A stretch of 64,000 nucleotides of DNA. Source: Paenibacillus sp. FSL K6-1330 (lineage in GTDB: Bacteria; Bacillota; Bacilli; Paenibacillales; Paenibacillaceae). The notes under the pieces are model-generated. The model was not told the DNA's origin. It did no database searches and was given only the letters and a program-made list of their open reading frames with translations. The translations under genes and the position numbers were made by a program. The stretch spans positions 2,741,501 through 2,805,500 of the forward strand of contig NZ_CP150269.1 of NCBI RefSeq assembly GCF_037976825.1, in the 5' to 3' direction. Of the stretch, positions 24,611-33,718 are shown piece by piece; the stretch's first letter is position 1, and every line of letters begins with the position of its first letter.

Positions 24611-24800
24611 CGTGTTTTCTTTGGTTGGGCAGAGCAAAACGCTTGAAATTATGAGGTGGCTGTATTACTATAAATTTGTTCCGCGTCATGCATTCTAAAC
24701 GCGAGATAGGGGTAAAATACCCGATTGCACGTATAATTTGCGGTAAAACGGAAACAGTGAATAGCAAGTGGAGCACATTCCTTGTTAGGGAGGTGAAAGA

Positions 24801-25073
24801 ATGAATAAATCGGATCTGATTACACAAGTAGCTGAATCTACTGAGCTTTCCAAGAAGGATGCAACTAAAGCGGTTGATGCCGTTTTCGATGCAATCTCCG
24901 AAGCTTTGCAAAGTGGAGACAAGGTACAGCTGGTCGGCTTTGGCAACTTCGAGGTTCGCGAGCGTTCCGCACGGAAAGGCCGCAACCCGCAAACAGGTGA
25001 AGAAATCGAAATCCCTGCGAGCAAAATTCCTGCATTTAAACCTGGTAAAGCGCTCAAAGACGGAATCAAATAA
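24801..25073 (+). CDS. hbs: HU-type DNA-binding protein
   Basis: This 90-residue protein begins [19 protein letters not shown] and contains the HU signature [18 protein letters not shown] with the DNA-wrapping beta-arm and proline-containing tip. HU dimers bend and compact chromosomal DNA. A strong AGGGAGGTG ribosome site lies upstream, fitting high expression. A TATAAT at 24732 may be the promoter -10, though no clear -35 pairs with it. As in B. subtilis it lies between spoIVA and the mtr genes. Confidence 0.97.
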   Translation: MNKSDLITQVAESTELSKKDATKAVDAVFDAISEALQSGDKVQLVGFGNFEVRERSARKGRNPQTGEEIEIPASKIPAFKPGKALKDGIK

Positions 25074-25100
25074 AGATTTCTACATATTACCTAAGAGCAC

Positions 25101-25130
25101 AGGTCGTGAATTCGTTCACGGCCTTTTCTT
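25101..25130 (+). terminator. terminator of hbs
   Basis: AGGTCGTGAA-TTCG-TTCACGGCCT (one G/U), then TTTTCTTTT. Confidence 0.8.
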
Positions 25131-25157
25131 TTAGCTTACGGTGAGGAGGTCTGAACA

Positions 25158-25382
25158 ATGGAGAACGTTCAAAACGGGGATTATTTTATCGTTAAAGCGC
25201 TGGACCATGGCGTGCAGGTGATTGGCCTTACCCGCGGTCAGGATACCCGGTTTCATCATACCGAGAAGCTGGACAAAGGCGAGGTCATCATCGCCCAGTT
25301 CACGGATCATACATCTGCGGTCAAAATCCGCGGCAAAGCTGAGGTCATGACCAAACACGGGAAGATTGAGTCCGGCAACTGA
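25158..25382 (+). CDS. mtrB: trp RNA-binding attenuation protein (TRAP)
   Basis: This 74-residue protein matches TRAP over its length ([53 protein letters not shown]). TRAP forms an 11-subunit ring that, when loaded with tryptophan, binds RNA with about 11 GAG/UAG triplets. The visible target in this window is the trpE leader at 36510-36569. The usual partner gene mtrA (folE) is not adjacent. GAGGAGG precedes the ATG. It lies between two terminators, after hbs, so it is either expressed by read-through or from an unseen promoter. Confidence 0.96.
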   Translation: MENVQNGDYFIVKALDHGVQVIGLTRGQDTRFHHTEKLDKGEVIIAQFTDHTSAVKIRGKAEVMTKHGKIESGN

Positions 25383-25402
25383 TTAGACTTATCATTTTGG
25401 CT

Positions 25403-25431
25403 AAGCCCCACCAAATTGGTGGGGCTTTTTT
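25403..25431 (+). terminator. Rho-independent terminator of mtrB
   Basis: AAGCCCCACCAA faces TTGGTGGGGCTT with a minimal loop, followed by T residues. Confidence 0.92.
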
Positions 25432-25484
25432 ATGTTTGATGTTTCCGTGGATAGATTGTGTGTTAATCAATTGTTAAATGACCC

Positions 25485-25513
25485 TTGTTGGATTCGCGAA
25501 CGTTGTATATACT
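25485..25513 (+). promoter_or_regulatory. possible sigma-A promoter of the DoxX gene
   Basis: TTGTTG, 17-bp spacer, TATACT, 42 nt before the chosen start. Confidence 0.4.
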
Positions 25514-25554
25514 AGCGGAATGAATAAAAATACGAAAGGATGTTTAAAGAAATC

Positions 25555-26127
25555 ATGGCAAAGCAATTTAGAGAGGGACAATATGTGGTGGTCCCTGAAA
25601 ATCCGGTATCCCTGTTTCTGTTCAGCAGTACTCGCTCCGGCTGGATTTGGCTGCTCGTGAGGCTGTATCTCGGTTATTCTTGGTTAACGTCGGGGCTGAA
25701 AAAGCTGACGGCGGAAGCCTGGACGGGAAGCGAAGCCGGCGCGGCCATTCAGGGGTTTGTCGGGGGAGCGCTGGCTAAGGCGGAAGAGGGGAAGGACGTC
25801 ACCGGATGGTATGCTTCTTTTCTCGAAGGGTTTGTGCTTCCCAACGCCAAGCTGTTTTCGTATATGGTGTCCTTCGGTGAGGTGTTGGTCGGACTCGGGC
25901 TGATTTTGGGTCTGCTGACGGGCATTGCCGCGTTTTTCGGCGGATTAATGAATGCCAGCTTTTTATTCGCGGGCACGGTAAGCTCCAATCCGTTATTCTT
26001 TATATTGGCCACATGGCTGGTAATGGCCTGGAAAGTGGCGGGCTGGTATGGTCTGGACCGTTGGGCGCTGCCGCTGCTGGGTACGCCTTGGAGCCGCAGG
26101 CGCAAGGATCAGGACATTTCGGAATAA
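25555..26127 (+). CDS. DoxX family membrane protein
   Basis: This 190-residue protein has about four transmembrane helices. Typical DoxX features are VRLYLGYSWLTSGLKKL in the first helix and GLGLILGLLTGIAAFFGGLMN later, and it ends in a basic tail. DoxX proteins are linked to quinone or redox chemistry in several bacteria, which fits the neighbouring menaquinone genes, but no reaction can be assigned. The start is uncertain: ATG 25555 is used; ATG 25540, five residues earlier, abuts AAAGG. It is absent from the B. subtilis version of this locus. Confidence 0.75.
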   Translation: MAKQFREGQYVVVPENPVSLFLFSSTRSGWIWLLVRLYLGYSWLTSGLKKLTAEAWTGSEAGAAIQGFVGGALAKAEEGKDVTGWYASFLEGFVLPNAKLFSYMVSFGEVLVGLGLILGLLTGIAAFFGGLMNASFLFAGTVSSNPLFFILATWLVMAWKVAGWYGLDRWALPLLGTPWSRRRKDQDISE

Positions 26128-26254
26128 ATTTGATTTTACTCTAAAAGTAACATTCGTCACTTTTGCAACGCGTTTGTCAAGTACAATTCCAACAGACCGC
26201 GGCCATGAAATCCTTTAATCTGAAATCAGATCAATTGGATAAAGGATGATGGTC

Positions 26255-27217
26255 ATGGGAATCCGAGCTTTTTTTAAACTGGTGGAAATTCAGACAAAGG
26301 TAGCCAGCATGATTCCGTTTCTGTTCGGAACTTTGTATGCACTGTTTCGTTTTCAGCAGTTCGATGGGTATCATTTTGCCCTGATGCTTGCATCATTGCT
26401 GTCGTTTGATATGGCAACGACGGCAATCAATAACTATTACGATTATAAAAAAGCGATTAAAAAGAACGGCTTCGGTTACGAGGAGCACAATGCCATTGTA
26501 CGATATAATCTTAAGGAGCCTGCGGTGGTGTCCGTCATCATCTTGCTGCTCTTGACAGCCATTGGTGCGGGGATCGCACTATTCCTGTCTACGGGCTGGT
26601 TGATCCTGCTGCTCGGGGGATTGTCTTTTGCCGTAGGGATATTATATTCGTTCGGACCGATTCCGATCTCGCGGATGCCGCTAGGCGAGCTGTTCTCCGG
26701 ATTGTTTATGGGATTTGTCATTATATTTATTTCGGCTTGGATCCATGCGGAGGGCAACCATCTGGCGGTTTTGGACCTGCACGGCAGCGTTCTGTCCCTT
26801 CAGGTGAACCTTCCTGAGGTACTGCTGCTGCTGGTGGTATCACTGCCGGCCATACTTGGGATTGCCAACATCATGTTGGCCAACAACATCTGCGACATGG
26901 ATGAGGATATGGAGAACAAGCGGTATACGCTGCCGGTATATATAGGATTCAGACCTTCTCTAAAGCTGTTCCGAATTCTGTATTGCCTTGCTTATCTGGA
27001 CCTGGCGGCTCTTCTCCTGATGAAAGTGCATCCCGTGTTAGTGCTTCTGGTGTTTGTCACCCTTGTCCCGATTTATAAAAAAAGCGCCGTTTTCACCGCC
27101 CATCCATCCAAAGAGAAGACATTTGTGATTGCGGTGCAAAATTTCGTGCTCATGAATCTGGCGCGGATCGCCGCGCTGGGGGTAGCAGTGGTATGGACTT
27201 CTCGACCCTTTTTCTAA
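26255..27217 (+). CDS. menA: UbiA family prenyltransferase, MenA-like
   Basis: This 320-residue polytopic protein has the two polar loops of UbiA enzymes. The first is INNYYDYKKAI. The second is NNICDMDEDMENKRYTLPV, which resembles the 1,4-dihydroxy-2-naphthoate prenyltransferase MenA (NxxRDxxxDxxxGKRTL). It probably joins the heptaprenyl tail to the naphthoate ring in menaquinone synthesis. ATG 26255 follows AAAGG at 9 nt; ATG 26246 and 26249 are closer to that site. The substrate is inferred from loop two and context, and a second UbiA protein at 29607 leaves the division of labour open. Confidence 0.72.
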   Translation: MGIRAFFKLVEIQTKVASMIPFLFGTLYALFRFQQFDGYHFALMLASLLSFDMATTAINNYYDYKKAIKKNGFGYEEHNAIVRYNLKEPAVVSVIILLLLTAIGAGIALFLSTGWLILLLGGLSFAVGILYSFGPIPISRMPLGELFSGLFMGFVIIFISAWIHAEGNHLAVLDLHGSVLSLQVNLPEVLLLLVVSLPAILGIANIMLANNICDMDEDMENKRYTLPVYIGFRPSLKLFRILYCLAYLDLAALLLMKVHPVLVLLVFVTLVPIYKKSAVFTAHPSKEKTFVIAVQNFVLMNLARIAALGVAVVWTSRPFF

Positions 27218-27241
27218 ACCGAATACGGTTCGTTTTACCTG

Positions 27242-27265
27242 AAGCAGGCATAGCCTGCTTTTTTT
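27242..27265 (+). terminator. Rho-independent terminator
   Basis: AAGCAGGC-ATA-GCCTGCTT followed by T residues, after the MenA-like gene. Confidence 0.88.
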
Positions 27266-27330
27266 CTTTATACAATGAGGTATGGACTAATGAGGACCGG
27301 AAGAAACTAGGAATAGAGGAGGTTTAGGAT

Positions 27331-27873
27331 ATGAAGCACTGGCAATCTGTACGAGCCGTACTCCTGCCCGCGGCGATTGCATTCATCATACTCGCACTGT
27401 TAATGGGGCTTCAATCACAAGCCCGTTATAAGGTCGGCGCTGTGACAGCGGCGATACCCTATCACAGCCGCGAATTAAGCGATGCCGGATTAGTGGACTC
27501 CCTAAAGAATCTTCCTCTTCATCTAAAAATAAGCCGGGCAGATTATGATGAAGGCGCGTTGACGCTGGATATCAAATTGAGCGACCCCGCGGAGACGGCC
27601 GCCGAGGTTTATGAGGATATCGCCAGCATTATGTCCTTTACGTTCGAAGGAACGGATAATGTGCAGCAGTTGTATCTAAGAGTAGTAGCCATCGATCGTT
27701 GGGGAGGGAAGCGGTATATGCTGCTGGCTTCGAATATGAGCAAGGATACCTGGAACTCGCGCTATGCAGAAGCTCTAACCCAACTTGAGAACGGCGATGT
27801 TCCGCCATCTATTGCTGCCGCTCTTAACCTAACGTTTACGAATCTTTGGCTAAAGCAGTTCAGCAGCCCATGA
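27331..27873 (+). CDS. hypothetical membrane-anchored protein
   Basis: This 180-residue protein is not recognised. An N-terminal signal anchor (VRAVLLPAAIAFIILALLMGL, about residues 7-27) is followed by an extracytoplasmic domain of mixed character with ADYDEGALTLDIKLSD and LYLRVVAIDRWGGKRYMLLAS. GAGGAGG precedes ATG at good spacing. It lies alone between a terminator and the hepS promoter region. Similar orphan proteins often accompany hepS in this group, but this is only inferred from position. Confidence 0.65.
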   Translation: MKHWQSVRAVLLPAAIAFIILALLMGLQSQARYKVGAVTAAIPYHSRELSDAGLVDSLKNLPLHLKISRADYDEGALTLDIKLSDPAETAAEVYEDIASIMSFTFEGTDNVQQLYLRVVAIDRWGGKRYMLLASNMSKDTWNSRYAEALTQLENGDVPPSIAAALNLTFTNLWLKQFSSP

Positions 27874-27920
27874 TAGGGGTAAAATAGTAAGTGACAGGGC
27901 ATGTACGTGTCTTGAACATG

Positions 27921-27929
27921 TGTTATAAT
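27921..27929 (+). promoter_or_regulatory. extended -10 promoter of the hepS operon
   Basis: TGTTATAAT matches the extended -10 pattern TGnTATAAT; the -35 region is weak. It is placed 57 nt before hepS. Confidence 0.45.
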
Positions 27930-27985
27930 AGATTGGATTGTGGGCTCAATTGGACAAAAGAACATCAAGTGCACGGAGGCTGAGA

Positions 27986-28846
27986 ATGAAATCGTATCGC
28001 GTACCAGAACTGGCAGAGAAATATTTAAATTATGATATGATTCAAAACCACACGGAACTTCCGAATTTTCCGGATGCCCGTGTTCATTTGCTATACATAT
28101 TTTTAAAGGATTCGGGACGAAATCTTGCCGGTCATGAAGAATTGTACGCACTGGTTACCTCACTGGTTCAAGTGGGACTCGATACGCATGAGAGCATCGA
28201 CGTTACGGAGGGCAATCAAGGAGAGGCGATGATGCGATCCCGGCAGTTAAAAGTGCTTGCAGGGGATTACTTCAGCAGTCGTTTTTATCAACTCCTTGCC
28301 TTAAAGGGCGAAATTGCTGTCATCTCGCTTCTTAGCAAGGCTGTTAGCGATGTGAACGTGTTGAAGATGAGATTGTACGGCAAAATGAAAAAAACGCTGC
28401 TGCCTTCTGAAGAATATCTACGGCTAACGGTACAGCTGAATATGCAGCTGTTTCTTTCTTTTACTCCGCTGCTTGAGAAGTCCGTACAAGAAACATGGGA
28501 GAAGCTGCTCAAAGAATTTACGGAATGTGAAACACTTGTGCGGGAGATGGAACGCTGTGCGACGCCTGAAATTGGCAGATGCGGTTACGTGTACTGGCAT
28601 CTGATCGAATCGGGGAGCGACGAGGAACGGAGAATGCTGGTTGGCAAGAAGACGGATATGAAGGACTGGAGGAAGCTGATCCTGAAGCACAAGGTTTCGG
28701 AGAAGCTGCTGGACAAGCTGCGCGAATCCGTTAATGCCGTACAGCTGCTGCTGGCAAGCCGTGTAGGAGAGAGCCCGTACGCCGGTATGCTGGACCCGTT
28801 CCTGAAACGGCTCAGCACGTATAGGTCCGTCGTAAGTGAAGGGTAG
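27986..28846 (+). CDS. hepS: heptaprenyl diphosphate synthase component 1
   Basis: This 286-residue helical protein is the regulatory, non-catalytic half of the heptaprenyl diphosphate synthase; typical segments are RVHLLYIFLKDSG, VLAGDYFSSRFYQLLALKG and LYGKMKK. It works with HepT (31270) to make the C35 side chain of menaquinone-7. GGAGG lies 7 nt before ATG 27986; a longer reading from 27938 lacks a site. As in B. subtilis it precedes menG. Confidence 0.88.
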   Translation: MKSYRVPELAEKYLNYDMIQNHTELPNFPDARVHLLYIFLKDSGRNLAGHEELYALVTSLVQVGLDTHESIDVTEGNQGEAMMRSRQLKVLAGDYFSSRFYQLLALKGEIAVISLLSKAVSDVNVLKMRLYGKMKKTLLPSEEYLRLTVQLNMQLFLSFTPLLEKSVQETWEKLLKEFTECETLVREMERCATPEIGRCGYVYWHLIESGSDEERRMLVGKKTDMKDWRKLILKHKVSEKLLDKLRESVNAVQLLLASRVGESPYAGMLDPFLKRLSTYRSVVSEG

Positions 28847-28855
28847 GGGGATGCT

Positions 28856-29614
28856 GTGGATAATCAAACAACGAAGTTAGACATGAATAAGCATGATGGC
28901 AAAAATCCGAAAGAGCAATACGTCCACTCCGTCTTTGAAAGCATTTCGGGAAAGTATGATATTATGAATGATATTCTGAGCTTTCGAAGACATAAAGCCT
29001 GGCGCAAGTTTACGATGAAAAAGATGAACATGCGCCAAGGCGATACAGCTATCGATTTATGCTGTGGTACTTGTGACTGGACGATCAGTATGGCCCAGGC
29101 AAGTGAATCAGGACACATAGTCGGACTCGATTTCAGTGAGGGGATGCTGAATGTCGGCCGGGGGAAGGTTGCCAAGCAGGGGCTGGACCAACAGATAGAC
29201 CTGGTTCAGGGAAACGCCATGAGCCTGCCGTTCGAAGACAATCAGTTCGATTACGCGACAATCGGTTTCGGTCTTCGCAATGTGCCGGATTACATGCAGG
29301 TTCTGCATGAGATGAAACGCGTGGTTAAGCCTGGCGGGATGGTTGTATGTTTGGAATTGTCCAAGCCGACTTGGCAGCCGTTCAAAGGCATTTATTATTT
29401 CTACTTTCAACAAGTGCTGCCTCGGATGGGGAAACTGGTAGCCAAGCGTTACGAGCAGTATAAGTGGCTGCCGGAATCGCTGGCTTTGTTCCCAGGACGA
29501 GAGGAGCTTGCCGAAGCTTTCCGTCAGACCGGACTTCAACAGGTTCAGGCCTATCCCTTGACTGGTGGCATAGCAGCCTTACATATTGGGATCAAGGAGA
29601 ATCTGGATGTTTAA
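28856..29614 (+). CDS. menG: demethylmenaquinone methyltransferase
   Basis: This 252-residue SAM methyltransferase (UbiE/MenG family) carries [17 protein letters not shown], the SAM-binding block [30 protein letters not shown] and the C-terminal GIAALHIG. It performs the last methylation in menaquinone synthesis. The start is GTG 28856 after GGGGGA. The last 8 nt overlap the UbiA-like gene that follows, so the two are coupled. Confidence 0.95.
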   Translation: MDNQTTKLDMNKHDGKNPKEQYVHSVFESISGKYDIMNDILSFRRHKAWRKFTMKKMNMRQGDTAIDLCCGTCDWTISMAQASESGHIVGLDFSEGMLNVGRGKVAKQGLDQQIDLVQGNAMSLPFEDNQFDYATIGFGLRNVPDYMQVLHEMKRVVKPGGMVVCLELSKPTWQPFKGIYYFYFQQVLPRMGKLVAKRYEQYKWLPESLALFPGREELAEAFRQTGLQQVQAYPLTGGIAALHIGIKENLDV

Positions 29615-30479
29615 GAAAATAGGAACTTATCTTGAAATGATTAAAGTGGAGCATACACTGTTTGCTCTGCCTTTCGCTTTTATGGGGGCGATTCTAGGAT
29701 CGGCCGTTGTGTTTGACCAATTACCATCCTGGGGAGATATCGGCTGGATCTTTCTTGCCATGTTCGGTGCACGCAGCGCTGCGTTCGGATTGAATCGGCT
29801 CACGGACCAGCATATCGATGCCAAGAACCCCCGCACCGTAAATCGCGCCATTCCGGCAGGGCTGCTGAAGCCGCTGGAAGTTATCTTATTCATTATTCTG
29901 TCTTTCGCGGTGTTTTTCTGGGCCACTTACATGCTGGATCCATTTGCTTTCCGTTTGCTGCCTATTGCTATTTTTATGCTTATTATTTATTCATACACCA
30001 AACGGTTTACTTGGCTTTGTCATCTGGTGCTCGGGCTTACAACAGCATTGGCTCCACTTGGGGGATGGGTTGCGGTAACCGGTCAAATCGACTGGAAGGC
30101 CATTGTGTTTTATATCGCGCTTGCGTTCTGGACAGCGGGATTTGATATTGTCTACGCTTGCCAGGATGAGAAGTTTGATGCAACAGAAAAGCTGTATTCG
30201 ATTCCATCCCGGTTCGGCTTGCATAAAGCATTGTGGTTCGCACGCGGATTTCACGTTGTAACAGCCATCGGCTTTGTCATTCTTTTCTTTGTCACACCGG
30301 TTGGCTGGTGGTATCTGATTGGCATGATCATCGCCTGCGGAATTTTGTTCTATCAGCATTACATCTTATCGCCTAACGATATGAGCCGTCTGCAAACTGC
30401 CTTTTTTACGATGAACAGTACACTGAGCATTATCCTGTTTGTATTCACTTTAATTGATTTGGTGGTGCGGTATATCTGA
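29607..30479 (+). CDS. mqnP: UbiA-like polyprenyltransferase, MqnP type
   Basis: This 290-residue polytopic protein has [15 protein letters not shown] (NRxxDxxxDxxNPRT) and [21 protein letters not shown]. These match the UbiA-like enzymes annotated as MqnP in organisms with the futalosine route of menaquinone synthesis. The likely role is attaching the prenyl tail to the aromatic ring precursor. ATG 29607 follows AAGGAG at 7 nt and overlaps menG by 8 nt. ubiX begins within its stop codon. The exact acceptor is inferred, not shown. Confidence 0.8.
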   Translation: MFKKIGTYLEMIKVEHTLFALPFAFMGAILGSAVVFDQLPSWGDIGWIFLAMFGARSAAFGLNRLTDQHIDAKNPRTVNRAIPAGLLKPLEVILFIILSFAVFFWATYMLDPFAFRLLPIAIFMLIIYSYTKRFTWLCHLVLGLTTALAPLGGWVAVTGQIDWKAIVFYIALAFWTAGFDIVYACQDEKFDATEKLYSIPSRFGLHKALWFARGFHVVTAIGFVILFFVTPVGWWYLIGMIIACGILFYQHYILSPNDMSRLQTAFFTMNSTLSIILFVFTLIDLVVRYI

Positions 30480-31081
30480 TGAAATCCATGCGCAGAAAAA
30501 GCTGGGTTGTCGGTATTACGGGAGCCAGCGGCAGCATCTACGGTGTTCGCCTTACCGAGAGCCTGCTCTCGCTGGGATATGATGTGCATTTGATCATTTC
30601 CAATGCGGGGTGGCGTGTCCTGAAGGAGGAAATGGGCTTTCAGGCAGGCAACCGCGAAGAAGTGCTGGCCGAGAAATTCGGCGGATACGAGGGGAGTGTG
30701 ATGTACCATCCTATCTCCGACATCGGGGCCACGATCGCCAGTGGATCTTTCCTGGTGGAAGGCATGATCATCATGCCATGCTCCATGGGGACATTATCCT
30801 CAGTGGCACACGGATCTTCCGACAATCTGATGGGACGCGCCGCGGATGTGATGATGAAAGAAGGCCGTCCTCTGGTACTTGTCCCGAGAGAGACGCCTCT
30901 GCATGCCATTCACCTGGAGAACATGCTGACGCTGGCCAAGCTTGGCGTCAAAATCATTCCCGCGATGCCCGCGTTCTATTACGGACCGAAGACCATTGAT
31001 GATATCGTGAATTTTCTGGTCGGCAAGGTATTGGACAGCTTGCGCATCGAACATCAACTGTATACGAGATGGGGAGATTAG
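30479..31081 (+). CDS. ubiX: UbiX family flavin prenyltransferase
   Basis: This 200-residue protein has the UbiX/Pad1 features VVGITGASGSIYGVRL (FMN-binding loop), IIMPCSMGTLSSVAHG and the C-terminal ENMLTLAKLGVKIIPAMPAFY. UbiX makes prenylated FMN for UbiD-type decarboxylases. Such a decarboxylase (UbiD or MqnL type) is not in the window. Start and previous stop share one base. Its place between mqnP and hepT suggests that prenyl-FMN serves menaquinone synthesis here. Confidence 0.9.
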   Translation: MKSMRRKSWVVGITGASGSIYGVRLTESLLSLGYDVHLIISNAGWRVLKEEMGFQAGNREEVLAEKFGGYEGSVMYHPISDIGATIASGSFLVEGMIIMPCSMGTLSSVAHGSSDNLMGRAADVMMKEGRPLVLVPRETPLHAIHLENMLTLAKLGVKIIPAMPAFYYGPKTIDDIVNFLVGKVLDSLRIEHQLYTRWGD

Positions 31082-31213
31082 CAGGCCGGGGTGCATCGAA
31101 GGCGTTAGCGGCTGTTGAAATGACGACTCTACGAACCTGTGCTGCGATTTTGACGAACGACAACAGGAAGGTTAAGCTTATATTTCAAGTCGTAGATCAA
31201 CTTGGCCTGCTAA
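31078..31213. repeat. spacer bounded by a perfect 10-bp inverted repeat between ubiX and hepT
   Basis: TTAGCAGGCC (31078-31087, containing the ubiX stop) is matched by GGCCTGCTAA (31204-31213). Inside are nested pairs TTGAAAT/ATTTCAA, ACGACT/AGTCGT and AACCT/AGGTT. No T run follows, so it is not an obvious terminator. Confidence 0.55.
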
Positions 31214-31269
31214 GATCGCAAGGTAGTGCCGGAGTTATGGAATGAGAATCTAAGCATATGGGTGAAAAG

Positions 31270-32244
31270 ATGAAACGATTTGACATATTCGGAACATTAA
31301 AAAAAGATATGGACGTTATCGAGAAGGAACTCTATCTCAGCGTCGAGGGCGACAGCTCCGAGCTGACAGAGACTTCCTTGCATCTGCTTAGAGCAGGAGG
31401 CAAGCGGCTCCGTCCTGTTTTTGTACTGATGGGCGGTAAGTTCGGCGACTATGACATTGACAAGCTGAAGCATGTGGCCGTGCCGCTTGAGCTGATTCAC
31501 AGCGCATCGCTCGTTCATGATGACGTGATCGATGATGCGGACACGCGGCGCGGCAAGCCAACGGTAAAAGCGAAATGGGACAACCGGATTGCCATGTATA
31601 CCGGCGACTATATTTACGGCAAGGCGCTGGAGCTGACGACCCACCTGAAGCAGCCAGAGATTCATCAGATTCTCGCCAAGGCCATGGTTGAAATGTCCAT
31701 CGGCGAAATGGAGCAGATTCGTGATTTCTTTAATACCGATCAGGACGTCAGAAGATACCTTCTTCGCATTCGCCGCAAGACGTCGCTCTTGATCGCAGTC
31801 AGCTGCCAGCTCGGAGCACTGGCTGCGGATGCGGACCGCAAAATCGCAAACAGCCTGTATCGATTCGGATATAACGTCGGCATGGCCTTTCAGATTCAAG
31901 ACGATCTTCTGGATCTATGCGGGACGGAGAAGCAGATTGGCAAGCCGCCGGGGAGTGATATGAGGCAGGGGAATATTACGCTGCCTGTTATATTTGCGCT
32001 CGGAGATAGCAAACGGAGGGAGCCTCTGCTGCAAGAGCTGGATCGGATTCATACACTGAATGGTCAGTGTGATGTGACTGACGCTGTGAAGCTTGTAACC
32101 TCTAGCGATGGTATATCGAGATCTGAGGCACTAGCTGATCGGTATATCCGTAAAGCATTGGACGCATTGGATACTTTGCCTGACATCAAGACCAAAAAAC
32201 AGCTTAGAGATATCGCAAATTTTATTACAAAGCGGTCATATTAG
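31270..32244 (+). CDS. hepT: heptaprenyl diphosphate synthase component 2
   Basis: This 324-residue trans-prenyltransferase has the two aspartate-rich motifs: DDVIDDADTRRG (first, DDxxD) and QIQDDLLDL (second), plus GGKRLRP. With HepS it makes heptaprenyl diphosphate. ATG 31270 follows GGGTGA; ATG 31258, four residues earlier, is possible but lacks a site. It ends the hepS-menG-mqnP-ubiX-hepT menaquinone cluster and is followed by ndk about 100 nt downstream. Confidence 0.93.
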   Translation: MKRFDIFGTLKKDMDVIEKELYLSVEGDSSELTETSLHLLRAGGKRLRPVFVLMGGKFGDYDIDKLKHVAVPLELIHSASLVHDDVIDDADTRRGKPTVKAKWDNRIAMYTGDYIYGKALELTTHLKQPEIHQILAKAMVEMSIGEMEQIRDFFNTDQDVRRYLLRIRRKTSLLIAVSCQLGALAADADRKIANSLYRFGYNVGMAFQIQDDLLDLCGTEKQIGKPPGSDMRQGNITLPVIFALGDSKRREPLLQELDRIHTLNGQCDVTDAVKLVTSSDGISRSEALADRYIRKALDALDTLPDIKTKKQLRDIANFITKRSY

Positions 32245-32347
32245 CTCTTAACCATGAGGTTGCTTTCTGTTAAAATACGGGTACAAACATGTAACATCAC
32301 CTGAGCATGGAATGATTGTTCAATATCCTAGAATGAAGGGAAGCGTG

Positions 32348-32800
32348 ATGAGGCCAATGGAACGTACTTTTTTAATGATTAAACCGGATGGTGTACAGCG
32401 TGGGCTGATCGGCCGAATCGTCGGCCGTTTGGAGGATAAAGGATTCAAGCTGGTTGCAGGCAAGTTTCTGCAGATTTCAGACGAGCAGGCCAAGCGCCAT
32501 TATGCGGAACATGAAGGCAAAGATTTTTTTGAAAATCTGGTTGGATTTATAACGTCTGGACCGGTGTTTGCGATGGTGTGGGAAGGGGATGACATCATTG
32601 CATTGTCCCGCCAAGTGATCGGCAAAACGAATGTGAAGGATGCGCTGCCCGGGACGATTCGTGGGGATTTTTCAGCCCATACACCGCACAATCTGATTCA
32701 TGGATCGGATTCACCGGAGAGTGCGCAACGCGAAATTGCCAATTTTTTTGAAGAGAAGGAATTGGTTGAATATAACAAGACGCTGTCCCCTTGGCTGTAA
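32348..32800 (+). CDS. ndk: nucleoside diphosphate kinase
   Basis: This 150-residue enzyme balances NTP pools using ATP. It carries [15 protein letters not shown], the nucleotide-binding LPGTIRGDF and the phosphohistidine motif NLIHGSDS. I use ATG 32348 (AAGGGAAG upstream); ATG 32357 would give the common 147-residue form starting MERTF and cannot be excluded. It lies between hepT and cheR, as in B. subtilis. Confidence 0.95.
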   Translation: MRPMERTFLMIKPDGVQRGLIGRIVGRLEDKGFKLVAGKFLQISDEQAKRHYAEHEGKDFFENLVGFITSGPVFAMVWEGDDIIALSRQVIGKTNVKDALPGTIRGDFSAHTPHNLIHGSDSPESAQREIANFFEEKELVEYNKTLSPWL

Positions 32801-32840
32801 GCGAAGGAAGAGGCATAATCTGATTAAACAGGATGATACG

Positions 32841-33641
32841 ATGACGGAACATGAACTTGTGCTGGATGATCCGGATTATATAGGCTTTGTTCGCAGTATC
32901 GAACGAAGCACGGGGATCAATCTGGCAGATTATAAAGAAGCGCAGATGAAGCGAAGGCTGACAACGCTTCGTTTGAAGAAAGGGTTTGAAACCTTTTCGG
33001 CCTTCTACGACGCGATGATGAAGGACAAGCCATTATTTCATGAGTTTTTGGACCGAATGACAATTAATGTCTCGGAGTTTTGGCGCAATCCCAACCGGTG
33101 GGAAGTTCTCCGCGATAAAATATTGCCAGAGATATCCCGGCAGAATCCCGGGGTATTGAAAATATGGAGCGCTGCCTGCTCCACGGGTGAGGAGCCATAT
33201 ACGCTTGCCATGATACTGTCCGAACAGAACATGCTGAGCCGTGCGCGTATCGTGGCGACAGACATTGATGATGGGGCATTACATAAAGCGAAGGAAGGCC
33301 TATATGTCGAGAGGTCATTGAAAGATGTGCCTCCGGATGTAGCCGCCCGCTATTTTAAAGAAGAAGGCTCGGTGTATCGCTTCAGTGAGCATTTGAAGAA
33401 GGAAGTAACCTTTCATAAGCAGAATTTGCTGACGGACCGGTTTGAGACTGGATATGATCTGATTGTTTGCCGAAACGTGATGATTTATTTCACGGAAGGG
33501 GCCAAGCATAAGCTGTACCAGAAGTTTGCGTCAAGCCTGAAGCCAGGCGGATTTTTGTTTGTGGGCAGCACGGAGCAGATCTTTAATCCTGGACAATATA
33601 ATCTGGAGAGCAACGAGACTTTCTTCTACCGAAAAATTTAA
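32841..33641 (+). CDS. cheR: chemotaxis protein methyltransferase CheR
   Basis: This 266-residue enzyme methylates glutamates of chemoreceptors with SAM. The N-terminal helical domain includes SEFWRNPNRWEVL. The SAM domain carries WSAACSTGEEPYTLAM, ATDIDDGAL and VCRNVMIYF. ATG 32841 lies about 40 nt after ndk, with AGGATG upstream. It is followed by a hairpin and then the aroC promoter, so it is the last gene before the aromatic supraoperon, as in B. subtilis. Confidence 0.94.
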   Translation: MTEHELVLDDPDYIGFVRSIERSTGINLADYKEAQMKRRLTTLRLKKGFETFSAFYDAMMKDKPLFHEFLDRMTINVSEFWRNPNRWEVLRDKILPEISRQNPGVLKIWSAACSTGEEPYTLAMILSEQNMLSRARIVATDIDDGALHKAKEGLYVERSLKDVPPDVAARYFKEEGSVYRFSEHLKKEVTFHKQNLLTDRFETGYDLIVCRNVMIYFTEGAKHKLYQKFASSLKPGGFLFVGSTEQIFNPGQYNLESNETFFYRKI

Positions 33642-33664
33642 TAGAAATGGCTATCATAACGCAT

Positions 33665-33702
33665 AAGCGCTTTTCAATCCGGAGGATGAGAGGCGCTTTT
33701 GC
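33665..33702 (+). terminator. terminator of cheR
   Basis: AAGCGC (33665-33670) and GCGCTT (33693-33698) enclose TCA-TCC/GGA-TGA pairing; the following T run is short (TTTT). Confidence 0.6.
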
Positions 33703-33718
33703 TTGTCCTGCGGCATTC

